DNA of 64,000 bases. Origin: an uncultured Lachnospiraceae bacterium (GTDB lineage Bacteria > Bacillota > Clostridia > Lachnospirales > Lachnospiraceae). Below the pieces are notes generated by a model. That model was given only the letters and a program-made list of their open reading frames with translations. It did not search any database and was not told where the DNA came from. Shown one piece after another: positions 1-8,302 of this stretch. The stretch spans positions 71,301 through 135,300 of the forward strand of contig CAJUHH010000010.1 of the NCBI GenBank assembly GCA_910585965.1, in the 5' to 3' direction. Made by a program: the position numbers and the translations under genes. The first letter of the stretch is position 1; every line of letters begins with the position of its first letter.

Positions 1-1192
1 CGCCGCCGCAGATTTTGGAGCGTTCCACGGCAATCCCGGCCTCCCTCGCCGCTTCCAGGGAATCCCGCAGGCCGAAAGCCACGCCTTCCAAAACAGCCTG
101 GGTCATATCCGCCCTTGTGGTGTCCATGGACATGCCGATAAAAGCTGCCCTCACCCGCGCATCGTTATGGGGGGAACGCTCCCCCATCAGATATGGGAGA
201 TAAAAAACGTTATTTTCCCCCAGCCTGGTAATAGCCGCCTGTTCTGCGGCAAATTCTTTTGTCTTTAAAATATCCTCATTCCACCATTTATTGCAGGAAG
301 CTGCGCTTAACATGCAGCCCATCAGATGGTAATAGCCGTCCGCATGGGCGAACGAGTGGAGGGCATGGTTTGCATCCGCCCGGAAAGCCTTGCTGGAAAT
401 AAAAATCGTGCCGGATGTGCCAAGGGAAATGTTGCATGCTCCGTTCCCTACCGTTCCGGTTCCCACTGCGGCCGCCGCGTTATCCCCTGCCCCGGCAACC
501 ACTTTTACCTTCCCGGAAAGTCCTGTCAATGCGGCAATCTCCGGTTTTAAACAGCCCACGGCCTCATAACTTTCAAAAAGCTTCGGCAGCTGTTCTTCCC
601 TCACTCCGCATATTTCCAGCATTTCTTCCGACCACCGTTTCTTTTTTACATCCAAAAGCAGCATCCCCGACGCATCGGAATAATCCGTACAGAAAACGCC
701 GCACAGACGGTACGCCAAATAATCTTTCGGCAGCATGATTTTGTGGATTTTTGCAAAATTCTCCGGCTCATGCTTCCTCATCCAAAGCAACTTAGGAGCA
801 GTAAACCCTGCAAAGGCAATATTCGCCGTATACCGGGATAATTTTTCTTTTCCGACCACCTCATTCAGATAGTTCGTCTCTTCCTCCGCCCTCCCGTCGT
901 TCCACAGGATAGCCGGGCGGATAACCCGGTCTTCCTTATCTAACGCCACCAGCCCGTGCATCTGTCCGCCGAATCCGATTCCTGCAACCTGCGATTTGTC
1001 CGCCTCCGCTACCAGTTCCATCAGGCCTTCCAACGACTGCTGGTACCAGTCCTCCGGGTTTTGTTCCGACCATCCCGTTTCCGGGAAAAACAGCGGGTAT
1101 TCTTTCGAGACAACTTTCTGTATCGTTCCCTTCTCATCCATCAACAGCAGCTTCACCGCCGAAGTTCCCAAATCAATTCCTATGTATAGCAT
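1..1192 (-). CDS. xylB: Xylulokinase (FGGY carbohydrate kinase), 3' end cut by window
   Basis: The frame is open from an ATG at 1192 to the left edge (397 codons), so the C-terminus lies outside. XylB phosphorylates D-xylulose with ATP to feed the pentose phosphate pathway. Visible FGGY features are the N-terminal phosphate loop GIDLGTSAVK (residues 4-13), the substrate-binding segment ILWNDGR, the stretch PKDYLAYRLCG, then SDASGMLLLD and GAGDNAAAAVG, all typical of xylulokinases. A GGAGG-type ribosome site lies just upstream of the ATG. The gene follows the isomerase gene by 18 bp and is probably the last or a late gene of the sugar operon. A close FGGY kinase with another ketose substrate (ribulose, fuculose) cannot be excluded, but the motifs fit XylB best. 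Confidence 0.9.
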   Translation of the reverse strand, partial: MLYIGIDLGTSAVKLLLMDEKGTIQKVVSKEYPLFFPETGWSEQNPEDWYQQSLEGLMELVAEADKSQVAGIGFGGQMHGLVALDKEDRVIRPAILWNDGRAEEETNYLNEVVGKEKLSRYTANIAFAGFTAPKLLWMRKHEPENFAKIHKIMLPKDYLAYRLCGVFCTDYSDASGMLLLDVKKKRWSEEMLEICGVREEQLPKLFESYEAVGCLKPEIAALTGLSGKVKVVAGAGDNAAAAVGTGTVGNGACNISLGTSGTIFISSKAFRADANHALHSFAHADGYYHLMGCMLSAASCNKWWNEDILKTKEFAAEQAAITRLGENNVFYLPYLMGERSPHNDARVRAAFIGMSMDTTRADMTQAVLEGVAFGLRDSLEAAREAGIAVERSKICGG

Positions 1193-1210
1193 GTCGTTTC
1201 CTCCCCGCCT

Positions 1211-2695
1211 TTATCCCCACGGATTCTCTGTGGGATATCTGACTCCCTTCGGCTGGTTATAGCCGATTTCATCCACAGGAACGCCGATATATTTGAAAAC
1301 CTCAAACAAAGCGCGGCCATGGTGTCCGAATGCCACTGCGCCGTGGTGGGGGAATCCGCCCTCGATCAGCACATGCCTGTAAAATCTTCCCATTTCCGGG
1401 ATGGCAAAGATTCCGATGCCCCCAAAAGACCTGGTCGCTACGGGAAGCACTTCTCCCTGGGCGATATAAGCCCGCAGCTTATTGTCCGCCGTACTCTGCA
1501 AACGGTAGAACGTAATGTCACCGGGCACGATATCCCCTTCCAGCGTTCCCTGGGTTACTTCCTCCGGCAGAGCCCTTGCCATAATCAACTGGTATTTCAT
1601 CTCGCAGGAGGATAATTTCCCGGAAGCGGTATTGCCGCAATGGAAGCCCATAAACGTATCTTTCTGTGTATATTCATATTTTCCCCTGATATCGCTTTCA
1701 TACATATCTTTGGGAACCGTATTATTGATGTCAAGGAGCGTCACGATATCGTTGCTTACCACCGTTCCGATAAACTCGCTCAACGCGCCATAAATATCCA
1801 CCTCGCAGGATACGGGAATCCCCTGCGCCGTCAGACGGCTGTTCACATAGCAGGGAACAAAACCGAACTGTGTCTGGAATGCCGGCCAGCATTTTCCGGC
1901 AATCGCCACATATTTCCGATAGCCTTTATGATCCCTGATCCAGTCTTTCAGGGTGATTTCATACTGGGCGAGTTTTTCCAGAATCTCCGGCTTTTTATTC
2001 CCAACGCCCAGCTCTTCTTCCATCTCTTTCACAACGGCAGGTATTCTCTCATCCCCCTTATGCCGGTTGAACGCTTCAAAAAGATCCAGCTCCGAATTCT
2101 CCTCGATTTCCACGCCGATATTGTAAAGCTGCTTGATCGGCGCATTGCATGCAAGGAAATTGAGCGGCCTGGGCCCGAAGCTTATAATCTTTAAGTGCTG
2201 CAATCCTTCGATTGCTTTCGCGATCGGCACAAACTCATGGATCATATCCGCGCATTCCTGCGCATCGCCCACCGGGTACTCGGGAATATATGCCCTGATG
2301 TTGCGCAGTTTCAGGTTATAGCTTGCATTCAGCATGCCGCAGTATGCATCCCCCCTCCCCTGCACCAAATCATTCCCGCTCTCTTCTGCCGCCGCAAGAA
2401 ACATCTTCGGTCCCTCAAAATGTTTGGCAAGCAGTGTTTCCGATATCTCCGGCCCGAAATTGCCAAGATATACTACCAGCGCATTGCATCCCGCCTTTTT
2501 GATATCTTCCAGCGCCTGCACCATATGTATCTCGCTTTCCACAATGCAGACCGGGCATTCATAAATTTCATCCGCTCCATACTTATCCGTATAAGCCTTG
2601 ATTAATTTTTCCCGTCTCGTCGTTGCTAGACTCTCCGGGAAACAATCCCTGCTCACCGCTACGACTCCGATTTTTACTTCTGGCATTTGATTCAT
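1211..2695 (-). CDS. L-fucose/L-arabinose isomerase family protein
   Basis: A 494-residue protein of the FucI/AraA-like sugar isomerase family, which interconverts aldoses and ketoses with a divalent metal. The N-terminal half has the Rossmann-like segment NALVVYLGNFGPE. The C-terminal half has the conserved features typical of the family's C-terminal domain (CEVDIYGAL, GFHCGNTASG, GGFPHHGAVAFGHHG), including the acidic and histidine residues expected for metal binding. Upstream lies an AAGGAAGAAAG ribosome site. It stands between a GH31 glycosidase and a xylulokinase, so its real substrate may be a sugar released by the GH31 enzyme. Canonical XylA is a different fold and is not seen here, although the locus continues beyond the window. 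Confidence 0.85.
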   Translation of the reverse strand: MNQMPEVKIGVVAVSRDCFPESLATTRREKLIKAYTDKYGADEIYECPVCIVESEIHMVQALEDIKKAGCNALVVYLGNFGPEISETLLAKHFEGPKMFLAAAEESGNDLVQGRGDAYCGMLNASYNLKLRNIRAYIPEYPVGDAQECADMIHEFVPIAKAIEGLQHLKIISFGPRPLNFLACNAPIKQLYNIGVEIEENSELDLFEAFNRHKGDERIPAVVKEMEEELGVGNKKPEILEKLAQYEITLKDWIRDHKGYRKYVAIAGKCWPAFQTQFGFVPCYVNSRLTAQGIPVSCEVDIYGALSEFIGTVVSNDIVTLLDINNTVPKDMYESDIRGKYEYTQKDTFMGFHCGNTASGKLSSCEMKYQLIMARALPEEVTQGTLEGDIVPGDITFYRLQSTADNKLRAYIAQGEVLPVATRSFGGIGIFAIPEMGRFYRHVLIEGGFPHHGAVAFGHHGRALFEVFKYIGVPVDEIGYNQPKGVRYPTENPWG

Positions 2696-2721
2696 CTTTC
2701 TTCTTCCTTTCTGATTTATTT

Positions 2722-4722
2722 TTAGATTTTTTTGACTAAATCACATCTTTTTCTGATAAATATAGGAATGGTATCCAGCGGTGCATCTACTTCCACGCTT
2801 TGGCCTCCCCGATACTCTTTTCCGCTCGCATATTCTGCCCAATCTTCTCCTTCGGGCAGATATACGCTGCGGGAGAACTGCCCTTCATAAAGGATTGGCG
2901 CTACCAGGACATCCGATCCATATAAATATTCATCCTCAATATCCCAGCACACCGGGTCATCCGGGTACATATAGAAAAGGGTTCTCATCACCGGAGTCCC
3001 TTTTTCATGGGCTTCCCGCATGATCTTCCTTGTATACGGGCGCATCTTCTCCCTTAATTCCATATACTTTCTGCATATTTCATAAACCGCTTCCCCGTAG
3101 CTCCATACTTCATTGGCCGCGCCGGAACAGCACCCGGCTCCCCCCGTTGTTCCATATTGGGGCTGCCTCGGTTCCCTGTCCCCGTGAAGCCTCATGACCG
3201 GGCAAAAAGCCCCCCATTCAAACCACCGGGCAAACAGCTCCCGGAAACGTGGATCGTTGGGATCTCCGCCATGGAATCCACCGATATCCGTTGTCCACCA
3301 AGGAATACCTGCAATTCCCATATTCAATCCTGCGGCCAGCTGATTCCTCATGCTCTCAAAACTGGAAGCGATATCCCCCGACCATACAAGCGCCCCATAT
3401 CTCTGGCTCCCGGCCCATGCGCAGCGGAGAAGATTCACAATATTCTCCTGCCCTTCCTTCTCCATACCTTCATAAAACGTCCTTGCATAATCGACAGGGT
3501 AGGTATTTCCGATCCTAAGGTTTGTACCCTTGTAGTAGCGATAATTATCAAAATCGTATACCGTATATTCCGGCTCCGCTTCATCCAGCCAGAAAACTTT
3601 GATCCCCTTTTCGTAATAGTTTTTCTTTGCCTTCTTCCAGACATATTCCCTCGCCCCGGGATTAGTTGCATCGAAATGAATCGTTGCGCCTTGGAAATCC
3701 AGCCCTACGCGAAAGCCTCTCTCTGTCCGTATCAAAAACCCTTTTTCCAGCATTTCTTCGTAATTTTCACATGTTTTATCCACAGTCGGCCAAACGGATA
3801 CCATTAATTCGATTCCCATCTCCTTTAATTCCTGTACCATGGCGTCGGGATCCGGCCAATATACCGGGTCAAATTTCCATTCCCCCTGTTTCGGCCAATG
3901 GAAAAAATCAATGACGATCAAATCGATCGGCAGTTTCCTGCGCTTATATTCCCTTGCCACTTCCAGAAGCTCTTCCTGCGTCTGGTAACGAAGCTTGCAC
4001 TGCCAGAATCCAAGCCCATACTCCGGCATCATCGGCACCGTCCCCGCGACTGCTGCATAAGCTTCTTCTATCTCTGCCGGCGCATCTCCTGCCACCACCC
4101 AATAGTCCAATGCCCTCGTGGAATATGCTTCAAAGCTCATAATATTTTTCCCGAAAACCGCGCGACCCACGCCCGGATTATTCCACAGGAACCCATATCC
4201 CAAAGAGGAAACTGCAAAAGGCACGCTTGCCTGGGAATTGCGGTGCGCCAGTTCCAGATCCAGGCCTTTCAGATCCAGATAAGGCTCCTGGTACTGCCCC
4301 ATTCCATAAATTTTTTCTTCTTTATCCACCGATTCAAAACGCATGGTCAGATGATAATCCCCTCCCGGTATGGGTTTCCATTCCCGCGCCTCCACTTCAA
4401 TCGCGCTGCATTTTCTATCCAATACATCCCTTCGGTTCCTGCAATACTCTTCCAGCAGCAGCTTCCCGTCCAAACGGTAAATCATAATTTTACCCAAATG
4501 TGTAATCTCGGCGTAAATCTTCCCATTCGCGATCCGCGCCCCCCGTTCCGTAAAAGTAATTTCGCCCACGGCGTTTCCCCTATGGTAAAGCGCCCAATCC
4601 TCTTCCGGCATCTTATCTTCCTTCGTCGCCCGGACACGAAGCGCATTCTGCCCCCAAGCCTCTATCCACACCTCTTCCGCATCATAACGGAAAACCAATT
4701 TCCCATCTTTACAATCCAACAT
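2722..4722 (-). CDS. Glycoside hydrolase family 31, probably alpha-xylosidase
   Basis: A 666-residue GH31 enzyme, a retaining exo-alpha-glycosidase. The nucleophile aspartate is in FWLDEAEPE, a form typical of xyloglucan-type alpha-xylosidases, and the acid/base aspartate is in LVWSGDIASSF. The segment GIPWWTTDIGGF is also a family signature. No signal peptide is seen, so it should act in the cytoplasm on imported oligosaccharides. The start has an excellent GGAGGATGAGGT site. It shares an operon direction with the ABC importer upstream and the isomerase and kinase downstream. Two structured terminator-like elements separate it from the permease gene, so its expression may be lower than that of the transporter. 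Alpha-glucosidase activity is the main alternative. Confidence 0.88.
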   Translation of the reverse strand: MLDCKDGKLVFRYDAEEVWIEAWGQNALRVRATKEDKMPEEDWALYHRGNAVGEITFTERGARIANGKIYAEITHLGKIMIYRLDGKLLLEEYCRNRRDVLDRKCSAIEVEAREWKPIPGGDYHLTMRFESVDKEEKIYGMGQYQEPYLDLKGLDLELAHRNSQASVPFAVSSLGYGFLWNNPGVGRAVFGKNIMSFEAYSTRALDYWVVAGDAPAEIEEAYAAVAGTVPMMPEYGLGFWQCKLRYQTQEELLEVAREYKRRKLPIDLIVIDFFHWPKQGEWKFDPVYWPDPDAMVQELKEMGIELMVSVWPTVDKTCENYEEMLEKGFLIRTERGFRVGLDFQGATIHFDATNPGAREYVWKKAKKNYYEKGIKVFWLDEAEPEYTVYDFDNYRYYKGTNLRIGNTYPVDYARTFYEGMEKEGQENIVNLLRCAWAGSQRYGALVWSGDIASSFESMRNQLAAGLNMGIAGIPWWTTDIGGFHGGDPNDPRFRELFARWFEWGAFCPVMRLHGDREPRQPQYGTTGGAGCCSGAANEVWSYGEAVYEICRKYMELREKMRPYTRKIMREAHEKGTPVMRTLFYMYPDDPVCWDIEDEYLYGSDVLVAPILYEGQFSRSVYLPEGEDWAEYASGKEYRGGQSVEVDAPLDTIPIFIRKRCDLVKKI

Positions 4723-4787
4723 ACCTCATCCTCCTCCAATCCTTTCATTCTCCTAACCCCCATGCCGCCTTCCAGCGCTGCCAACAG

Positions 4788-4904
4788 GAAGAATGCCCGC
4801 ACTTTGGGCATTCTTCGGTGTGAGAAGACTTGCGAAGCAAGTCTAGAGTTTCTCCGCGAAGCAGCCTCTGCTGCGAGTGGTTAGAAACTCTTCTCACGCT
4901 AACC
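4788..4904 (-). repeat. Structured 3'-end element, copy A
   Basis: Read on the minus strand it folds as an outer stem (GCGTGAGAAG with CTTCTCACAC), an inner stem (AGAGTTTCT with AGAAACTCT) capped by a GCAGC-loop-GCTGC hairpin, a second arm (GACTTGC with GCAAGTC), and a final terminator-like hairpin (GAAGAATGCCC with GGGCATTCTTC). It has the same architecture as copies B, C and D but different stem sequences. It lies in tandem with copy B in the 330-bp gap between a permease and the GH31 gene. No open frame in it looks like a real gene. Confidence 0.8.
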
Positions 4905-4940
4905 TTCATGATTACGCTTCGCGGAATCACAAATCTTGAT

Positions 4941-5058
4941 GAAAAATGCCGTATTTCAGGCATTTTTCGGTGTGAAAAGCGGTTCGCTTCGCGAACCCTA
5001 GAAGTTCTTGGCGAAGCACCCACTGGTGCGAGCCTTAGAACTTCTCTTCACACTAACC
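4941..5058 (-). repeat. Structured 3'-end element, copy B
   Basis: This copy starts on the stop codon of the permease (TAG at 5053-5055) and reads on the minus strand as GTGTGAAGAG pairing with CTTTTCACAC, an AGAAGTTCT/AGAACTTCT stem capped by GCACC-loop-GGTGC, the arm GGTTCGC/GCGAACC, and a last hairpin AAAAATGCC/GGCATTTTT with a U-rich 3' side. The last hairpin resembles an intrinsic terminator for the permease transcript. Arms differ from copy A at both sides of each stem, so pairing is kept. Confidence 0.8.
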
Positions 5059-5901
5059 TTTGACCGCACCGCTCGTCATGCCGCTCACGATATATTTCTG
5101 CATAAAAATGAAAATTAACGCCACCGGAATAATTGTTACAACTGCAAAAGCAGTCAGGTAACTCCACTTCGTTCCGTATTGCCCCATAAAATTAAAAATA
5201 CCCGCTGTAATCGGCCGTTTCTCCTGATCCAGAATAAACGTCATTCCATATGCAAGATCGCTCCATGCATAGAGGAAAGAAAAGATAGCGCATACCATAA
5301 CGCCCGGTTTGGCGATTGGGATCAATATCCGAACAAATGCGGTAAACTTATTACACCCATCCAAATAAGCCGCCTCCTCCAAATCCTTCGGTATGGAAGC
5401 AAAATAATTTTTCAGTATCAGCACGGAAAACGGAATCCCTATCGTTGCATCTGCCAGCACGGCCGCGATCCATGTATTGTATACATGCATATTTTTAAAC
5501 ATAATAAACATCGGTGTCAATAATACCGATACCGGGAGCATCTGCGTCACTAAAAACGACAACAGCATAAGCTTCCTTGCCCGGAAACGGTATTTTGCAA
5601 TCCCATAAGAGGCCGGCACAGCCAGCACAACCGCGATTCCAGTTGCTCCAAGCGATATCAGAAAACTGTTCGCAAAAGAGCGGAACATATTAAAATCACC
5701 GGTTTCCACTTGTGCCGCATAGGATTTCAGATTAAGGATGTGCGGATAAAACGTCGGTGGATTTTGGAAGATCTCCTGTTCTGTCTTTAAAGAAGTGATG
5801 AGCGCCCAATACGGCGGAAACAGAAGAATGCACAAAAGCAGCACCGAAATGGCACTATATAAAATATTTTTCTTTCTCGTCAGTTTCTTTTCTTCATCCA
5901 T
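5053..5901 (-). CDS. Carbohydrate ABC transporter permease (MalG type)
   Basis: A 282-residue inner-membrane permease with about six membrane helices, starting with a helix at residues 14-34 and ending in the MalG-like tail IVSGMTSGAVKG. The EAA loop that contacts the ATPase is visible as DLEEAAYLDGCNKFTAFVRI around residue 190. It works with the MalF-type permease whose stop codon overlaps its start at 5901, and with the solute-binding lipoprotein upstream. No ATPase gene is present; such importers usually share an MsmK/UgpC-type ATPase encoded elsewhere. The stop codon is supplied by the end of structured element B. Confidence 0.93.
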   Translation of the reverse strand: MDEEKKLTRKKNILYSAISVLLLCILLFPPYWALITSLKTEQEIFQNPPTFYPHILNLKSYAAQVETGDFNMFRSFANSFLISLGATGIAVVLAVPASYGIAKYRFRARKLMLLSFLVTQMLPVSVLLTPMFIMFKNMHVYNTWIAAVLADATIGIPFSVLILKNYFASIPKDLEEAAYLDGCNKFTAFVRILIPIAKPGVMVCAIFSFLYAWSDLAYGMTFILDQEKRPITAGIFNFMGQYGTKWSYLTAFAVVTIIPVALIFIFMQKYIVSGMTSGAVKG

Positions 5902-6800
5902 TACGATTCCTCTCCTTCCGTTGTCGCTTTAATATAAAAGACACCCACGATCAGCAAAATCACCAGCAGCACATTTGCCACCGCAGAGCCTTTGCTGTAT
6001 TTAAACATCTCAAATGACAATTTATAAGAATACGTGGACAGCATATGCGTGGAGTTAACCGGCCCGCCGCTTGTCATAACATAGACCAGGTCATACACTT
6101 TGAATGTATAAATAAAGCCCAGAATCAGCACCGACTCGATCGTCGGTTTCAACAGCGGAAGAGTAATGCTGAAAAATGTCTGCGTTTTATTCGCGCCGTC
6201 AATAGAAGCGCTCTCGTACAGTTCTTTTGGAATCGTCGTAAGGCCGGTGGAAATCAGTATCATATTAAAAGGTATGCCGATCCATACATTGGCACAGATC
6301 AGGGCGAACATCGCCGTTTGCGGCGTGGTCAGCCATTCGATGTTCTTATCAATCAAATGGAGGCTTCTTAAAATATAATTCATAACGCCGATATCCGTAG
6401 CAAACAAAAGCTTAAACATCAATGCCGTAACTGTCACCGGGATCATCCATGGCACCAGCAGAATTCCCCTGACTGGTTTTGCAAAGGAAAATCTCCGGCT
6501 GAAAAAAAGCGCCAGCGCAAAACCAATGACAAACTGAAAAAACAGACACAAAACTGTATAGCGAAGCGTATTAAACAAAGAAGTCCGAAATACGCTGTCC
6601 CGGAAAAGCTCCATATAATTATCAAACAGAATGAAATTCTTGGTTCCGCGGACCAGGTTCCCCGCACTTACATCCTGAAAACTCAAAATAATGTTGCGTA
6701 TGATCGGATAGCCCACAAAAACCAGCATATATATGAAAGCCGGCAGGACAAATAATATCCCCGCATTATCATAGCGGAATATTTTCTTTATTTTTCCCAT
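5901..6800 (-). CDS. Carbohydrate ABC transporter permease (MalF type)
   Basis: A 299-residue permease with six predicted helices; the first covers residues 18-38. The EAA loop ELYESASIDGANKTQTFFSI is clear. I chose the ATG at 6800 because AAGGAGG lies 5 bases upstream; an ATG 12 codons further upstream is in frame but has no ribosome site. It overlaps the next permease by one base, showing translational coupling. It lies downstream of the binding protein, separated by a terminator-like hairpin that would reduce permease relative to binding protein. Confidence 0.93.
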   Translation of the reverse strand: MGKIKKIFRYDNAGILFVLPAFIYMLVFVGYPIIRNIILSFQDVSAGNLVRGTKNFILFDNYMELFRDSVFRTSLFNTLRYTVLCLFFQFVIGFALALFFSRRFSFAKPVRGILLVPWMIPVTVTALMFKLLFATDIGVMNYILRSLHLIDKNIEWLTTPQTAMFALICANVWIGIPFNMILISTGLTTIPKELYESASIDGANKTQTFFSITLPLLKPTIESVLILGFIYTFKVYDLVYVMTSGGPVNSTHMLSTYSYKLSFEMFKYSKGSAVANVLLVILLIVGVFYIKATTEGEES

Positions 6801-6833
6801 AAAATACCTCCTTCTAGCATAACTTTCAGCATA

Positions 6834-6881
6834 CAAAAAAGCTGCTGCACAGATTGATTATGTAATATTCCGTGCAACAGC
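6834..6881 (-). terminator. Leaky terminator between binding protein and permeases
   Basis: On the minus strand a 10-bp stem (GCTGTTGCAC with GTGCAGCAGC, one G-U pair) and a 21-nt loop are followed by seven T. The position just after the binding-protein stop and before the permease ribosome site suggests partial termination, a common way to make more binding protein than permease. Confidence 0.65.
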
Positions 6882-6894
6882 GATTTCTCATTTC

Positions 6895-8184
6895 TTATTT
6901 TACGATGCCGTCAATCGTCGTCTGGGCTTCCGCTGCCGCATCTTCCGGCGTCGCAGTTCCTGTAATAACCTGATTGAACGCCAGTGAAATTGCATCCGAT
7001 ACACTCGGCCACTCTGCCAAAGGCCCCCTCGGCATTGCATAATTCAGTTCTTCTACAAATGGCTGATACGGAGAATCCGCTTCAAACTGGCTTTCTGCGA
7101 TTGCCTTGTCAGCAGAGATATATCCGAACTTATCCATCAGGAATTTTACTTTCTCTTCAGAGGTTGCATAAGTAAGGAAATCCAAAGCGCCTTCCACATT
7201 GCCCCCATTGATTACCGCATAGTTCTCGCCGCCGAGTACGGAAGAATACTGGGAATCCTTCGGAATCAGCGTCACCTTCCAGTTCAGCTCCGGCGCTTCC
7301 TTCTGCATGGTAGGAATCTGCCACGGGCCATTCTCCATCATCGCCACATTGCCCGCAATAAACTGGTTCATCACATCCCCCTGCGTCCAGTTGATGCATT
7401 CTTTGCTCATAACCCCTTCATTCACAAGATTCTGGATAAATGTCAAGGCACGGATGCCATTCTCGCTGCCAATGCTGTAAGAATCGGCTCCCGTTGACCA
7501 GAGCCAGGGAACAAAGTTAAATGTGCCTTCTTCATTCTGCACGCTGCAAAGCGCAAGGCCGGTAACGCTATCGGTAGTTAATGCTTTTGCCGTGTCCATC
7601 AGCTCATCCCATGTGGAGGGCGCTTCCCGGCCGGCTTCCTTCAACATATCTTCGTTATAATACAAAGCCAGGCAGTTGACCCCAAACGGCACGCCGTATA
7701 AGTTCCCGTCTACCGTGCAGGAATTTACCGCTCCTTCATAATAGCTGCTTACGTCGAACTTTCCTGTCAGCTCCTCGAAAATTCCCATTTTCACATAAGA
7801 AGCATGATCCGGCGAATCCAAAATGGCAATATCGGGAAGCTCATCTGCAGAAGCGCCGATTGATAACTGTTTTTTAAAATCTGCAAACGGCACATATTTT
7901 GCAGTCACCTGGTAATTCCCCTGGGATGCGTTATAGTCCTGGATCACCTGGTCCAATGCGACCTGATGCCCTTCCGTTTCCCAATAATACCAAATAGTTA
8001 CTGCCTCTGCCTCGCCAGTCGCAGTCTTTTCCGCATTCTGCTTTTCTGCTTCTACTGCCACATTGCCTGCTGCACTTTTCGTATTTTCCGCGTTCCCTGT
8101 CTGGCCGGAAGAACCGCAGCCCGCCATCAGACCAACGGTTATTGTCAGCGCTGTCAATAGCGAAATCAATTTTTTTCTTTTCAT
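6895..8184 (-). CDS. Sugar ABC transporter solute-binding lipoprotein
   Basis: A 429-residue extracellular binding protein (family 1, MalE-like). A lysine-rich signal peptide ends in the lipobox LMAGC with Cys23 as the lipidated residue, followed by a low-complexity linker rich in Ala, Glu and Asn. The mature part shows the usual type 1 fold signatures such as YYNEDMLKEAGREAPSTWDEL and AMMENGPWQIP. The ribosome site AAAGGAGG is ideal. It is the first transporter gene after the YesMN-type regulators and has its own promoter, so the regulator pair probably controls it. The ligand cannot be read from sequence; the downstream GH31 enzyme suggests an alpha-linked oligosaccharide, perhaps xyloside-containing. 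Confidence 0.93.
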   Translation of the reverse strand: MKRKKLISLLTALTITVGLMAGCGSSGQTGNAENTKSAAGNVAVEAEKQNAEKTATGEAEAVTIWYYWETEGHQVALDQVIQDYNASQGNYQVTAKYVPFADFKKQLSIGASADELPDIAILDSPDHASYVKMGIFEELTGKFDVSSYYEGAVNSCTVDGNLYGVPFGVNCLALYYNEDMLKEAGREAPSTWDELMDTAKALTTDSVTGLALCSVQNEEGTFNFVPWLWSTGADSYSIGSENGIRALTFIQNLVNEGVMSKECINWTQGDVMNQFIAGNVAMMENGPWQIPTMQKEAPELNWKVTLIPKDSQYSSVLGGENYAVINGGNVEGALDFLTYATSEEKVKFLMDKFGYISADKAIAESQFEADSPYQPFVEELNYAMPRGPLAEWPSVSDAISLAFNQVITGTATPEDAAAEAQTTIDGIVK

Positions 8185-8225
8185 CCTTCTCCTCCTTTAA
8201 ACCCTTTCGCACTGGGTTTTCCTTT

Positions 8226-8262
8226 TGATAGGTCTATCATACAGCCTTTTTTTCTTTTTCAA
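8226..8262 (-). promoter_or_regulatory. Promoter and palindromic operator of the sugar operon
   Basis: On the minus strand TTGAAA (8257-8262) and TGATAG (8234-8239) are spaced by 17 bp. The -10 region is part of a 14-bp palindrome, TGATAG-AC-CTATCA (8226-8239), which could bind a repressor or activator. It resembles but does not match a CcpA cre site, since the central CG is missing. A small AAACCC/GGGTTT hairpin follows before the ribosome site. Confidence 0.45.
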
Positions 8263-8302
8263 AATGGTAGAAAAATGGAAAAGGATAAATAATCTAAGCT
8301 GT

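Noticed and set aside
4745..5023. Minus-strand frame over the structured elements
   Set aside because: It is created by the repeat sequence; similar peptides arise at the other copies, and no ribosome site is present.
8226..8239. CcpA cre site at the sugar promoter
   Set aside because: The palindrome lacks the central CG of the cre consensus.
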